From the NCBI RefSeq assembly GCF_026262505.1, contig NC_067206.1, positions 32,069,896 through 32,133,895 on the forward strand: DNA of 64,000 nucleotides. The letters are read 5' to 3'. Under the pieces are notes generated by a model that was not told the origin of the DNA, searched no databases, and saw only the letters and a list, made by a program, of their open reading frames with translations. The position numbers and the translations under genes are program-made. The stretch comes from Trichomonas vaginalis G3. Lineage: Eukaryota > Parabasalia > Trichomonadida > Trichomonadidae. How positions within the stretch are numbered: the first letter of the stretch is position 1; each line of letters opens with the position of its first letter. This document shows, in pieces, positions 1 through 11,023 of the stretch.

Positions 1-2
1 TA

Positions 3-2615
3 TTGTTGGATCAAAATGTCATCTTTAAAGCTCTCAGCTTCGTCACAGGTACATTGGTCGAAAACAATGGTCCATTCGACTTGAATAAACTCTTGGGACG
101 TGTTACAGGAAACACTGGCAAGTTCACATTACAAAACTTACTGAACATCACAGAATCAATGAAGGATTTCTTCAATTTTAGTACTATATTTGAGATCCCC
201 ATGCCAGATATTGATACAAATATCACTTTGATGCTTGATGATTTTTATATTGACGGTTTGAACACTTTCAAAGATGTTCAGCTTCTCCATGTTGTTGACC
301 ACTATGACTTGTCCACAAATATCAATCTTTCTCACTTTGAAGTTGGTATTGCTCTCTCATTATTAGTGAAAGATAATATGTCAGAAGATTATCTCCTTGG
401 CCAGAAAATATCAGCTGGCGTAACCATCGATGACAACAAACTTGGCTTCATTGCACAGCTCGGTTTGCCACAAGGTCGTGGAACAGATTATACAAATGCA
501 CAATGTCTTGATATTGACTGCATTGGTGCATTGTTTGACAAAGATTCCACAGCCATGACTAACATCAACCTCACGACCACCCTCACGAACGCTACCATCC
601 AACTGTTGTCCGGACAAATGACATCTACATTTAATGAAGCAATTAATCGTGTCCTGAATTTCATTGCCATTCACTTTGGTCGATTCACTGGTGCATTTAT
701 CACAGGAATGATACATGACAAAGTTATTCCTATGGTCAACAATTTGATTACAGGAGCAATAGGCAACGCAACATGCAAAGATAATCCAGATCCTGAATAC
801 CACGAAGTTGCAACAGGATCAACACTTATTGCAGTGATTGTTTTAGGTGGTTTCGGTGTAGGATTTTCATTCTTTGCTATTATTCTTGGTCCACGTCTTC
901 CATTCTGCAAGAAATTCTTCAGAAAGGACGAACAGGCATCATTATTAATGACACCGAAACTTCCTGTTTGGTTCAGACTTCTTATTCCTATTGTTTTACT
1001 TTTAGTTTTTGCATTGTTTATTTCATCAAACACAGGTATTGGTGCAAGTGTTTTCGCAAAGATTTTCCTTGGAACAGGAAAACACGTTGAACTTCCTTCA
1101 ATGTTCGATTTCGTTTTGATTAACTCTATCATGGATATGTGGTCATCCGGAGCTATTGTTTTAGCTGTTCTTATTGCTATTATGTCATGTGCATGGCCAT
1201 ATACAAAGATTGTTTTCATGTTTGTTGTTTGGTGTCTTCCTGCATCAAAGATCAAACCTCATCAAAGAGAGAAAGCAGTTGAAATCCTCGATATCCTTGG
1301 TAAATGGTCTATGGTTGATTCATACGTTATGATTTTGATGCTTATTGCTTTCAGAATGAAAATCAACCTTCCTCCTGTTGACGAAGCCGATGTTTTACAG
1401 ATTAACTTGTTTGTTTATCCTGCATGGAGCTTCGTTACATTAGTTGTTGGTACAATTTTATCTTTGGGATGCTCACAAATCATTTTATCTGCAGAAAGAT
1501 ATGTTGACAAACAAGAATTATTGGATCATCAAATCCAAGTTTTGATTGATGAAGAAAACAAGAAGAACAACAAGGATGAATACTCCGATTACTCATATTC
1601 TTATTCATCATCTTCAAATTCAGCTGAGAAAAAGAAGAAGAAAGAAAATAAGAAGAATAAAAAGCAAGGATTGAATGATTTGGATGAAGAAGGAGGAGAA
1701 AAGCCAAAGAAGAAGAAACTAAAGAGGAAACAAGCTAATTTAGAAAATGTCGAAGAAGACAACACCACAAAGAAACCAAAGAAGAAGAATACCAAACAAC
1801 AAAACGATGTAAATGCTCCATTGAATGAAGAAAATAACGCTCAACCTCCTGTTTCAAAGAAGAAGTTCAGATTCAAGAAGAATCAATTAGTTATTATGTA
1901 TTTGTACGCAGATGGATTCCTCCTTAAGAATTTGCTTTCATGCATTTTGATTTTCGGAATCATCACATTCTTATTTGGTTCATACATGAAGACTTTCTCA
2001 TTCGAGTTCGTCGGATTGGCTGGTTGGGCACTTGAACTCGTCAAAGCAGATCAATACAGAGAATACTCTGTTATTGATTTGGCTTTGCAACTCCCTGAAG
2101 CTGCAGAACATAAGAACTCTTTCGGTATCAGATTCACACAAGCAATTTATATTTTAGTTACTAATTTGATGCCATTAATTCATATGATCTTCCTCGCGAT
2201 TTTGTGGTTTGTTCCATTGAAACTGAAGATCTTGCACTTCGTAGAGAGAATCTGCGAATACATGTATTCGTGGGCATGTTTAGATGTTTTCGTTATCTCT
2301 ATTGTTGCAGCTGTTATGGAAATTTCTCAGCTCGCTAAGTTCATGGTTGGTGACAAATGTGTTGTTGTTGATGTCATCACTAAGGAGTATTTCGCAAACG
2401 AAGAACTCATCAAGGAACACTTGACATGTTTCGATGTCATTACTACTTTGTTGAAAGGTTCTTATATTGTTATCATGGCTGCTATTTTCCACACTATTTC
2501 AACAATCGGAATTGGAAGATACACGAAGAAATTGAATAGAGATCTTGCACAGATGGAAAGAGAGAAGAGAGATCGGGACAACTTAGAACCTCTCCTCAAT
2601 GAAAAGAAGAAATAA
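3..2615 (+). CDS. PqiA-like multi-pass membrane protein, 5' end outside window
   Basis: The frame is open to the window edge and its first in-window codon is TTG, so the true start lies upstream; 870 residues are visible. The first ~270 residues form a soluble region that could be a lipid-binding lumenal or extracellular domain (inference). A membrane segment follows at ~272-296, then two hydrophobic blocks of four or so helices each (~320-500 and ~630-840). Block one contains the GKWSMVDSY signature at ~434, typical of paraquat-inducible protein A (PqiA), and block two has a similar layout. The blocks are joined by a Lys/Glu/Ser-rich linker (~510-625). Bacterial PqiA works in lipid transport between membranes; a similar role here is only inferred. 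The tail is charged. A TAA stop is followed by AT-rich DNA with TAAA signals. Host-type gene, sure about the PqiA similarity, unsure about function. Confidence 0.8.
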   Translation: MLDQNVIFKALSFVTGTLVENNGPFDLNKLLGRVTGNTGKFTLQNLLNITESMKDFFNFSTIFEIPMPDIDTNITLMLDDFYIDGLNTFKDVQLLHVVDHYDLSTNINLSHFEVGIALSLLVKDNMSEDYLLGQKISAGVTIDDNKLGFIAQLGLPQGRGTDYTNAQCLDIDCIGALFDKDSTAMTNINLTTTLTNATIQLLSGQMTSTFNEAINRVLNFIAIHFGRFTGAFITGMIHDKVIPMVNNLITGAIGNATCKDNPDPEYHEVATGSTLIAVIVLGGFGVGFSFFAIILGPRLPFCKKFFRKDEQASLLMTPKLPVWFRLLIPIVLLLVFALFISSNTGIGASVFAKIFLGTGKHVELPSMFDFVLINSIMDMWSSGAIVLAVLIAIMSCAWPYTKIVFMFVVWCLPASKIKPHQREKAVEILDILGKWSMVDSYVMILMLIAFRMKINLPPVDEADVLQINLFVYPAWSFVTLVVGTILSLGCSQIILSAERYVDKQELLDHQIQVLIDEENKKNNKDEYSDYSYSYSSSSNSAEKKKKKENKKNKKQGLNDLDEEGGEKPKKKKLKRKQANLENVEEDNTTKKPKKKNTKQQNDVNAPLNEENNAQPPVSKKKFRFKKNQLVIMYLYADGFLLKNLLSCILIFGIITFLFGSYMKTFSFEFVGLAGWALELVKADQYREYSVIDLALQLPEAAEHKNSFGIRFTQAIYILVTNLMPLIHMIFLAILWFVPLKLKILHFVERICEYMYSWACLDVFVISIVAAVMEISQLAKFMVGDKCVVVDVITKEYFANEELIKEHLTCFDVITTLLKGSYIVIMAAIFHTISTIGIGRYTKKLNRDLAQMEREKRDRDNLEPLLNEKKK

Positions 2616-3259
2616 TTCATCTTTTAATTGTATTTAATAAACTTAATATATTATCGATCAACATTTTATCATTCATGCGTTTTTATGAGATCTTTAAAGA
2701 TAGTCAAATGTTTCACTCTGTAATTGGTTATAGAACTTAGAATATTTGTTTTCTCTTGGTCGTTATTGATGTTGACTTTGATGTGAATGCAATGCGGAGC
2801 ATATTATTCATGTGAAAAATATCGTATTCGTTTGAAACAACTTCAAGAAAACCAACAAATTAGTATTCTCGAAGTTTTCCATAATATATCATAACATTTC
2901 ATTATAAATAAAGATTGCTGAAATTATTTGCATTGATTCTTGCACACATCATAAGAGAGACGATGAATCTTGTGCAAAATCATCATTATGAAATTTCTCA
3001 TAAGGATGAGGTCTTTATGTTTCTTTGAAAAATAAGATAAAAAATCTTGATATTTTAAAAAGGCTAATAAGAAAATAAAAGAAGCAAATTTACAATATGC
3101 ATGATGAATATATTATATTTAATGATTCCACGTGCTGTACTAAAAACTTAATCAATTGATAAGTAATTGAGTTGAGTTTAAGATGTAGTATACTGGACAA
3201 ACTGAGCTAGTTTGAAATAGAAATATATATGTCTTTTTATTCTATAGTTAATTATTTTG
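2616..3259. other. intergenic, nothing recognised
   Basis: AT-rich spacer of about 640 bases between two host genes. I see no open frame with protein-like composition, no repeat shared with the rest of the window and no RNA gene. Confidence 0.6.
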
Positions 3260-4282
3260 ATGCAAAATGAGATTAGAATTGATTTACTGAGGTCAGCCCT
3301 GATATCACAATCTGGAGATATATATGATTTTGATGATGTCCAGGAGTTCCTTCTCAGGCGAGATTTCCGTAAACCGGTCGAAATCAGATTCCTTGCATGG
3401 CTCATTAGATTTTCAATTATACCAGCAGCAAGATCTGAATGGGTATCTAAATTACAATCAAAATATTCCGCTTATAAAGTACTTTGTCAGCATTTTTTTA
3501 AAGAATCAATCGATACTCCTCTTGTAAAACTAGAAAACGACATTGCTTATACAATCAGAGTTGATATTGAAAGAACTCATACTTGGTTTTTAAATTTAGC
3601 AAAACTTCTTCATATTCCGCAAACTTTTCTCGAAAATACAAATATTATGGTCGAAAGAATACTTTCAGTGATAACCCTTGATACTCCTAATCTCTCTTAT
3701 GTACAAGGTCATGATAGATACGCATGGATTTCTCTTTTAATCGGATTATTTTTTATTGCGAAAGGAGGATTGAATGCTGATTTTGCCGAAGCAATGGCTT
3801 TCTATTTAAGTCGCGCTTTCATCGCTTACAATCCAATTTCTCAAGATATCGAAAATTTTTCAAAAATTGAAGCTCATTTCAAGATTCTTGATGCTCTTGT
3901 AGAAAAGCACGTACCAGAAGCATATGCTATGCTTAACAGCGTTGGTCACAGCTCAATGCACTACGCTCTGAAGTGGGAATTAACATTATTCGCAGATGAG
4001 CACAATATTCACGAATTAATGTACCTCTGGGATCAAATTCTTGGTAGACTTGAAGATATTACCGATTTCCTACGCTATTTATGCGTTGCTCATATTCAAC
4101 AAGTTCCAATTCCAAAAATGGCCGACGAAATGGCCCAGGCGATACAGAGAAATAGAAATTGGGACTTACCACATCTTATAGACTTCGCTGATTCGTTGTT
4201 GATGCAAACAAGAGGCGGAATTAGTTTTATTGAGAAAATCAGATTTTTGTACTTGAATTATTGCGAGAGTTGCATGGTATAA
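3260..4282 (+). CDS. TBC-domain Rab GTPase-activating protein
   Basis: 340 residues from the ATG at 3260; the codon just before it in frame is TTG and is not a likely eukaryotic start. A TBC domain fills most of the protein. The arginine-finger motif VDIERT lies at about residue 100 and the glutamine-finger motif YVQG at about 147. These are the two catalytic elements TBC proteins use to stimulate GTP hydrolysis by Rab GTPases in membrane traffic. The C-terminal half has the expected helical pattern. No other domain is visible, so this is a compact single-domain TBC protein of the kind that is numerous in trichomonads. The target Rab cannot be read from sequence. Host gene, complete. Confidence 0.85.
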   Translation: MQNEIRIDLLRSALISQSGDIYDFDDVQEFLLRRDFRKPVEIRFLAWLIRFSIIPAARSEWVSKLQSKYSAYKVLCQHFFKESIDTPLVKLENDIAYTIRVDIERTHTWFLNLAKLLHIPQTFLENTNIMVERILSVITLDTPNLSYVQGHDRYAWISLLIGLFFIAKGGLNADFAEAMAFYLSRAFIAYNPISQDIENFSKIEAHFKILDALVEKHVPEAYAMLNSVGHSSMHYALKWELTLFADEHNIHELMYLWDQILGRLEDITDFLRYLCVAHIQQVPIPKMADEMAQAIQRNRNWDLPHLIDFADSLLMQTRGGISFIEKIRFLYLNYCESCMV

Positions 4283-5945
4283 CTTCGCTTTTGTTGTTTT
4301 TGTTATTTGATATAAACTTTATAGATTCTGTATGGAGTTTTTTTGTAGTAATCATTTAAATTTTTTAAGGATTTTATATGGAATTCATTTGTTGTCTTTT
4401 ACTTTGAAACCAGTATAGATCAGCTCGTTCACTCAAGTATAAGTATATTTACTATCTGTTCTACTAAATTTGTTTATGCATTGATGTGTTTTAATTAAGA
4501 GTTGATGATTTTTTGATGCATTATATTCGTATGGATATTAAAAAATTCTTTTGATTCTTTTATCAAATCTCGGTTCAATAAAAGAGATCTATTAGCACAA
4601 ATATATTACATATGAATAAAAAAGACTTCCTCTATTATGCATATATACTGAAATAAGAAAATACAAAGGAAAAGTGCACTTAAAGCTAAATTTTGGAAAT
4701 CTAAAAGCGATTCGGAGGCAATCCTTCCAAACAGCTTTGTTCTGATAAAAAGAAGCGGAATTTAACTATTGGTTCATGTTTCCACATTTCAAATTTCATA
4801 CTAATTTTAATTCCTGTATGCTATTGAGAACGCACTTAGATTACTGAAGTGATATTTGAATGAACAATGTGAATATGAATTGTGAGTTCTTGAGATCTTT
4901 CACTCATGCAAGGTCGATTTATTGTATAAGTAACATGATTGCTTATGGAAAGATGATTTTAAACAAAGAATTTTATTAAAAGAAAAGCACTTGATGATGA
5001 AATGACGTGAGATGATCTCTGAAATTCTTGGAATAATCTCTAAATCTCAATAACGCAAAATCTAGGCTAAATTATGTTGTTTTGTCAAGAATTCGTGCTA
5101 GATTTGCAAATAAAATACCCCTACGTTCCCAACTTCTGGAAAACGGTTTTTCACCCTTATGATCAGTTTCAGACACTTTGGGAGTCTCCCAAACTTTGAT
5201 ATTTTGCATTATGATAGAGAAACGTGTCTAGTTTAACGCACAGTTGTTTTAAAGGCAAATGATGATATCACATGAAATTATCAAATTATCAAATTTTGAA
5301 GTACCAGTCCAAAGGGTTAATTAGATCCTACACAGATGTGCGATAGTGAAACATATGTGTTCTTGATTTGAGAAGTCCTACTGATAGAGGTATGAATCTC
5401 ACAGCTTTGTGTGAGTGTGTCTGACACTTGTATAGAGTGGAATATGCGCCGACATATATTATATAATAACATGTAGTTGATAATTATGAAAAAATAGAAT
5501 TTGATGCGAATGATATTGAAAGTTGTTTTGTAATTTGATATTTTTCTTATATGTGTTAATTAGTAAATGGCTTGTTTGTTGTGATCGTACTGTGAAAAAT
5601 GAAAGGTATTTTAAATTAAAAAAAATGAGATTTTGAGATATCTCTAGAATTAAGAATTTATTATGTATTTGACTTTTATATAACTATGTGTAAAGGATAT
5701 CGATGTCTATATGCTTTAAATAAAATTAAATAAAATGAGATAAAAAATTAAAATGGACAAGAAGATATATGGAAATGTAATTTGTATTGTATTGGTTGTT
5801 GGCAAAATGATTTTAATACAGATTTAAGGATTTGGAATGGATTTGAAATTAAATTATTTTTATTCAAAGAATAATAAGATTTTGAACTGGTTTTTATTTT
5901 GAGAATGTAAACTCTTTCCATAGGATATGTATTAGAAAGATCAAT
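4283..5945. other. long intergenic region, no gene seen
   Basis: About 1.7 kb of AT-rich DNA without a convincing frame. Somewhat GC-richer patches near 4690-4760 and 5100-5200 have no clear repeat partner in the window. Confidence 0.5.
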
Positions 5946-5962
5946 TTTAAGGGTCCACTGTA
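5946..5962 (-). repeat. 17-bp end of a Tc1/mariner-like MITE (outward copy 1)
   Basis: TTTAAGGGTCCACTGTA here is the exact reverse complement of TACAGTGGACCCTTAAA at 7034-7050. TACAGTGG-type tips with TA targets are typical of Tc1/mariner ends. The two copies point away from each other, so they probably belong to two insertions of one small non-autonomous family rather than the ends of one element. Next to both copies is a shared stretch (ATGTATTAGAAAGATCAA at about 5925 and 7141). Confidence 0.45.
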
Positions 5963-7033
5963 AAAATTGAAAGTCTCTCAAAATTGAGAGGCGATTTGCA
6001 ATTAATCGTTATCGTCTTTTTTGAAAATCCACTTTTCCTAGTGTTCTGATTAATATTTTGTGAATGTAACAATGAAGTATATGTTTTAGTAAGATGATAA
6101 TATATTCTATCACTTCAAATTACATAAAAATTGCAAAATCAGCGAGTATTATAAGAAAATGATTTTTTCAAATTTTTTCGCTTCTGGATGCGTGTTTTGA
6201 AAAATAGATATTTTCGAATTTTGATTTTAATTTAAGTATAAATTTTATATTAGGAATTTTTTTGACCTATTTCCAATCATTAATTCCTAAGTTTTTCTAG
6301 GAATTTAATTGAGAAGAAATTAGGAAATTCGCTTTAATACCATTACATCCTAATATTGCGATGCATGTAGTTTATATTTATTGAGGCTAATGCCGGAATA
6401 TCGTGCATTTTATAAAAAATTCAAAGAATTGACAATTGGATAGCACAAATTTAATTCTCTAGACAAAGTATTATTGTTTATATATTCAAAGCATTATCCT
6501 TAGTTTTGAAATGTTGGCCAAAAATTTTCGTGTTATTTTTTGTGTTTCAGCATAAATTATGTATTGACTTATGAAAGATAAGCATTTTATTCATTATCAT
6601 AAAGATATACCAAAACAAATTGATAAAATTTTAAAAAAAATGTGTATTTTAGTGGGTATTATTCTGGATAATGCCCATTTTTAAACGATTTAATATTGAC
6701 CATATCAATAGACGACTCAATGTAAAAATTTAGATATTATTTTTTTCATTATTCAAACTTTGATAAATTTTAGTATAATGAATGATTTTGTTTCGTGTAT
6801 GATACAGAAATGAAAAGCTTAATTAATATCATTTTGCATTTTTTCAAGAATGTTAGAGTACATCTACATTAAAAAATCGGATTCGAATTGCAATACTGCA
6901 TCAAATTGTTGCACATCTGATAAGGATCTCAAAAGAGTAAAGTTAATTTTTTTGTGTTTTTTTAAGTTTTGGGCCTTAGTAAAACACCATCTTGAGCAAT
7001 ATTTTTGGGATGACGATAGGTCTTATTTGGCCT
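5963..7033. other. intergenic, one hairpin seen
   Basis: AT-rich DNA without a supported gene. At about 6654-6678 there is an imperfect palindrome (arms TGGGTATTAT and ATAATGCCCA) followed by T-runs. It may be a repeat remnant; no transcript can be inferred. Confidence 0.4.
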
Positions 7034-7251
7034 TACAGTGGACCCTTAAATACTTTTTGAAAGAATTGTTTTTTTGTTGAGTGATTTTCTCTCATTTGAT
7101 AATATTTTTAAGTTGGCGTATCTTACGCCCTTCCAAAAATATGTATTAGAAAGATCAATGTCAAACTTTTTGAAAGAATTGTTTTTTTGTTGAGCGATTT
7201 TCTCATATTTGATAATATTTTTAAGTTGGCGTATCTTACGCCCTTCCAAAT
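7034..7251. repeat. MITE end plus 113-bp tandem duplication
   Basis: It begins with the Tc1/mariner-like tip TACAGTGGACCCTTAAA. It is followed by two copies of a ~86-bp sequence starting at 7053 and 7166 (113-bp period), each ending in TTGGCGTATCTTACGCCC. The second copy differs by a few bases. Small frames that cross it are by-products of the repeat. Confidence 0.55.
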
Positions 7252-7379
7252 ATTTCTTAAAAATTTAAATTTGTCTCATCTCCTACTCTTAATTTAAAAA
7301 ATTTCAAAATCCATAATAGTAAACATTTCTTATTTTTATTTAAATCTGAAAAAAATAAATTTAAACAATTTCTCTACAC

Positions 7380-8490
7380 ACGATGGTTTCGGCGGTTTTC
7401 AGAATGGTTGGCAACTGAATTCATCAGGATAATGTCGGTTGGGGTGCCCTTCTTGGCCTCCTGAGTACTCACCAAGATACCCCCAGCTCCCGCAAAACAC
7501 CTCCCATAGGTGAGCATTAACTGATGAAGTTATTGACAACTTTATCTGATTTTTTTCTTTGTTTTTTTGTTAAGATTTCTTAACCAAAGACTCGAAAACA
7601 AAACTTCGCTTCAAGTTGCTGTCTTCCCAGTTACTCTGTCGCAATCTTTTGTCTGATTGCGTGCAAAGTTCTGCTCCTTTGAGACTTTGCCCGACAGATG
7701 CATCTGGGAGACAGCACCCAAGCAGCTTATCGCTTCAAGTTGCTGTCTTCCCAGTTACTCTGTCGCAATCTTTTGTCTGATTGCGTGCAAAGTTCTGCTC
7801 CATGAATTATCAAATATGTGCCATTTCAGGAGAGATAACAAGTTCATACCTCCTGGAATGGCGGATTGTTCAACAATCTTCTTCTGATTGCAGAACTTTC
7901 AAACGACAAGAGGTGCATATGCACATCTTTTAGGTTGCAATCTGTGATCCCAGGAGACATAACAAGCTCATACCTCCTGGAATGGCGGATTGTTCAACAA
8001 TCTTCTTCTGATTGCAGAACTTTCAAACGACCTCACGAAGAAATTCTAATCGATATCCTTTTCTATTGACTTATATTTGTGAATCATGACGTTAAAATCT
8101 TACGTTAAAATTCTCTACTTTATAAATCAGTTCATTTCTGCTTAAAGCATATTAATAAAGTTGTTCTTCAGATTAATGTTAGTAAGCCGGCGCTAGCAAA
8201 TAATCTTTGCATCTTTATTATGCTTATTAGTATGAAAGATTTAACATATAATTCGCCAAAGTTTAAAGCCTTATGACGAAACTTACCAAAAACATCTTCT
8301 TCCAGCAAGATCCGCCTATACTCCCACATTTGTCTCTACAGCTCTCACTTTGTCAGATTGTCAAAAGATTTATATGTCAAAGCTCAAAACTTAATGACGA
8401 AACTTACCAAAAACATCTTCTTCCAGCAAGATCCGCCTATACCCCCACATTTGTCTCTACAACTCGCACTTTGTCAGATTGTCAAAAGTG
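7380..8490. repeat. decayed palindrome-rich region with three duplicated segments
   Basis: GC-richer than its surroundings. Three segments occur twice with periods of about 121-124 bp: 7607-7677 with 7731-7801, ~7828-7912 with ~7952-8030, and 8273-8367 with 8394-8488. Palindromic arms are visible, for example GCTGTCTTCCCAG near 7620 against CTGGGAGACAGC near 7703, and GCAATC/GATTGC around 7651-7670. The layout resembles the palindrome array that follows at 8804, but it is older and more diverged. No coding gene is supported. Confidence 0.5.
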
Positions 8491-8493
8491 TTG

Positions 8494-10329
8494 TGCATGA
8501 AAATTCGGTTCACTTCACTTCTGACAAAAGTGACAAGTTTACATGGCAAAAATATATAGGGTATTTTTTTTTAAAAGTAGTTATCTTTATATATAAAAAT
8601 AAAACTTTTGATATATTTGAGTAAATGATTTATTAATTTATTTATTTATTTTTTTTAAATCAAATCATATAAATATATATATATATAATAGTGAAATAGA
8701 ACAAGAGATTATTATTGATGATAATTTATCTAGAACAAGAGATAAAAGTTTAGATAAATTAATAAAATTAGTGTGGAATCAGACAAATTTCGGGTTGTTT
8801 GGGAAGGAATTGTTGGCTATGATGTACTGATTCATGATCAGTACATCATAGCCAACAATTCCGTATACAAAGTTCAAAAACTTGGGTGCAATCAGAACTG
8901 ATTGCACCCAAGTTTTTGAACTTTCTCGAGGGAATGAAAGGGTAAGAGGTATACATTATGAATATATACCTCTTACCCTTCCATTCCCTCTCTGACAGCG
9001 GGAAACTTTGTCTGAATGTTAAACTATTCAGACAAAGTTTCCCGCTGTTTGCGAAGGAATTGTTGGCTATGATGTACTGATTCATGATCAGTACATCATA
9101 GCCAACAATTCCGTATACAAAGTTCAAAAACTTGGGTGCAATCAGTTCTGATTGCACCCAAGTTTTTGAACTTTCTCGAGGGAATGAAAGGGTAAGAGGT
9201 ATACATTATGAATATATACCTCTTACCCTTCCATTCCCTCTCTGACAGCGGGAAACTTTGTCTGAATGTTAAACTATTCAGACAAAGTTTCCCGCTGTTT
9301 GCGAAGGAATTGTTGGCTATGATGTACTGATTCATGATCAGTACATCATAGCCAACAATTCCGTATACAAAGTTCAAAAACTTGGGTGCAATCAGAACTG
9401 ATTGCACCCAAGTTTTTGAACTTTCTCGAGGGAATGAAAGGGTAAGAGGTATACATTATGAATATATACCTCTTACCCTCTAATTCCCTCCCTGACAGCG
9501 GGAAACTTTGTCTGAATGTTAAACTATTCAGACAAAGTTTCCCGCTGTTTGCGAAGGAATTGTTGGCTATGATGTACTGATTCATGATCAGTACATCATA
9601 GCCAACAATTCCGTATACAAAGTTCAAAAACTTGGGTGCAATCAGAACTGATTGCACCCAAGTTTTTGAACTTTCTCGAGGAATGAAAGGGTAAGAGGTA
9701 TACATTATGAATATATACCTCTTACCCTTCCATTCCCTCTCTGACAGCGGGAAACTTTGTCTGAATGTTAAACTATTCAGACAAAGTTTCCCGCTGTTTG
9801 CGAAGGAATTGTTGGCTATGATGTACTGATTCATGATCAGTACATCATAGCCAACAATTCCGTATACAAAGTTCAAAAACTTGGGTGCAATCAGAACTGA
9901 TTGCACCCAAGTTTTTGAACTTTCTCGAGGGAATGAAAGGGTAAGAGGTATACATTATGAATATATACCTCTTACCCTTCCATTCCCTCTCTGACAGCGG
10001 GAAACTTTGTCTGAATGTTAAACTATTCAGACAAAGTTTCCCGCTGTTTGCGAAGGAATTGTTGGCTATGATGTACTGATTCATGATCAGTACATCATAG
10101 CCAACAATTCCGTATACAAAGTTCAATTTTCATATTTCATGTATGTAACTCTCTAAAACTATAAATCTGATTTTCATTTGGCAGATCCACTTCTTGTCTT
10201 TCCATTTTTTTGAATCAATTTATACAAATAAACTTATAAAACACAAAATTATTATTTTATAATATAATTCTTAGATAATACATCCGATATGTAAAGTGTC
10301 AAAAATGAAGTGAACCGAATTTTCATGCA
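8494..10329. mobile_element. 1.8-kb element with 24-bp inverted ends and a palindrome-array core
   Basis: The 24 bases at 8494-8517 (starting TGCATGAAAATTCGG) recur exactly as the reverse complement at 10306-10329. Just inside both ends lies a second shared motif around TGACA and TTTACAT. The interior has ~250 bases of AT-rich DNA, then the palindrome array, then ~180 bases. No transposase is present, so if it moves it is non-autonomous (inference). The right end abuts the cut packaging ATPase of fossil element B exactly at 10330, so this unit marks the left breakpoint of that fossil. I could not find a target-site duplication. Confidence 0.55.
8804..10125. repeat. tandem array of 250-bp units, each with four long palindromes
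   Basis: Five full units start near 8804, 9054, 9304, 9554 and 9803, and a sixth stops after its first palindrome at ~10125. The period is 250 bp (249 once). Each unit holds four near-perfect palindromes in order, with cores GGCTATGATGTACTGAT, CTTGGGTGCAATCAG, GGGTAAGAGGTATA and GGGAAACTTTGTCTGAAT. Arms are ~20-28 bases and loops 3-12. A decayed half of palindrome four precedes the first unit. The units are nearly identical, so amplification is recent. Minus-strand open frames of 93-186 codons across the array (8846-10126) are repeat by-products with no protein-like features. Confidence 0.9.
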
Positions 10330-10524
10330 TTACAGTGCAGCCATTTTAAGATAAGTGAAAGTCTTACCCGACCCAGGTGGTGCAATTAGACCTGTTATAC
10401 CATTCTGAGCAAATAAGAACTTGTCATGTATAGGCTTTATCTGAGCATTTTCTAACTTCACCTTGTTCTTGTTTAAAACATTCTCAAATTTCTTGTCAAT
10501 GTCAGCAAACTTTTTTTCTAACAT
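10330..10524 (-). pseudogene. packaging ATPase remnant (element B)
   Basis: A P-loop motif, GLIAPPGSGKT, sits near the end of a short frame starting at the methionine at 10524. Position and motif match the FtsK/HerA (A32-type) genome-packaging ATPase of Polintons and large DNA viruses; element A has a full-length relative at 50411-51298. Here only the N-terminal part survives, because the gene stops at the border of the palindrome-array element. It is divergent from the gene at 10555, with only 30 bases between the two starts, and both sides carry a TTTTTA-type motif. Confidence 0.6.
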
Positions 10525-10554
10525 ATTTTTAGAAAAATTAAAATTTTTATCTTT

Positions 10555-11007
10555 TTGAAAATGTCTAGCGATTTCGCTATCTATATTCGAGACAAACTTT
10601 TCGACAGCAAAACATCTGTCGACCATAAAATCTTACATAGTGTAAACAAGAAAGGTGAATTTGTTCTAAAGTTCTGTTTCTGGGAATATGACAAGAACCA
10701 TAAAACATTAAGCAGAGCAGTCTTAAAATTTGTCAATGACAGACTTGTTGACAGAGATGACACCGATTGGAAAGATGAAGTCCAACAAAAGTTCTTAGAA
10801 TGCAAAGAAGACACATGCGCTGTTCTTGAAGATGAAATAGAAAACAGAATAGATGAGCTATTACAGGACAAAGAACTTTTACAGAAATATGGTTCTGAGA
10901 AATTTGACATAACTCCACCAGAAAAGAAGAAGAAAGGAAAGAAAGAGAAAAAAGTAGAAGAAGAGAAGAAAGAACCTGAACCAGAGAAAAAGAAATTTGA
11001 CATGTAA
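10555..11007 (+). CDS. uncharacterised acidic/basic protein (element B)
   Basis: 150 residues, looks whole. I do not recognise the family. The first ~110 residues are a mixed globular region, and the last ~40 are a run of Lys/Glu (KKKKGKKEKKVEEEKK) ending in KKFDM. It is the only clear forward gene in this part of the element and is divergent from the ATPase. A charged tail of this kind would suit a nucleic-acid-associated or virion-core protein, but that is inference. AAATTTTTATC lies 5-20 bases before the ATG. Confidence 0.55.
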   Translation: MKMSSDFAIYIRDKLFDSKTSVDHKILHSVNKKGEFVLKFCFWEYDKNHKTLSRAVLKFVNDRLVDRDDTDWKDEVQQKFLECKEDTCAVLEDEIENRIDELLQDKELLQKYGSEKFDITPPEKKKKGKKEKKVEEEKKEPEPEKKKFDM

Positions 11008-11023
11008 AAATAAAATTTTATTT

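Noticed and set aside
1601-1795. Phe/Ser-rich minus-strand frame
   Set aside because: Antisense of the Lys/Glu-rich linker of the PqiA-like gene.
5946-7050. A complete Tc1/mariner-like element bounded by 5946 and 7050
   Set aside because: The two 17-bp tips point outward instead of inward, and no transposase lies between them.
7657-8624. Small genes in the repeat region
   Set aside because: The frames overlap duplicated palindromic segments and repeat the same peptide pieces; no protein-like composition.
8804-10125. CRISPR-like array
   Set aside because: Regularly spaced palindromes suggested it, but units are 250-bp tandem copies without unique spacers, there are no cas genes, and the host is a eukaryote.
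8846-10126. Minus-strand open frames of 93-186 codons
   Set aside because: They are identical translations of the tandem palindrome units; no independent protein features and no conservation beyond the repeat.
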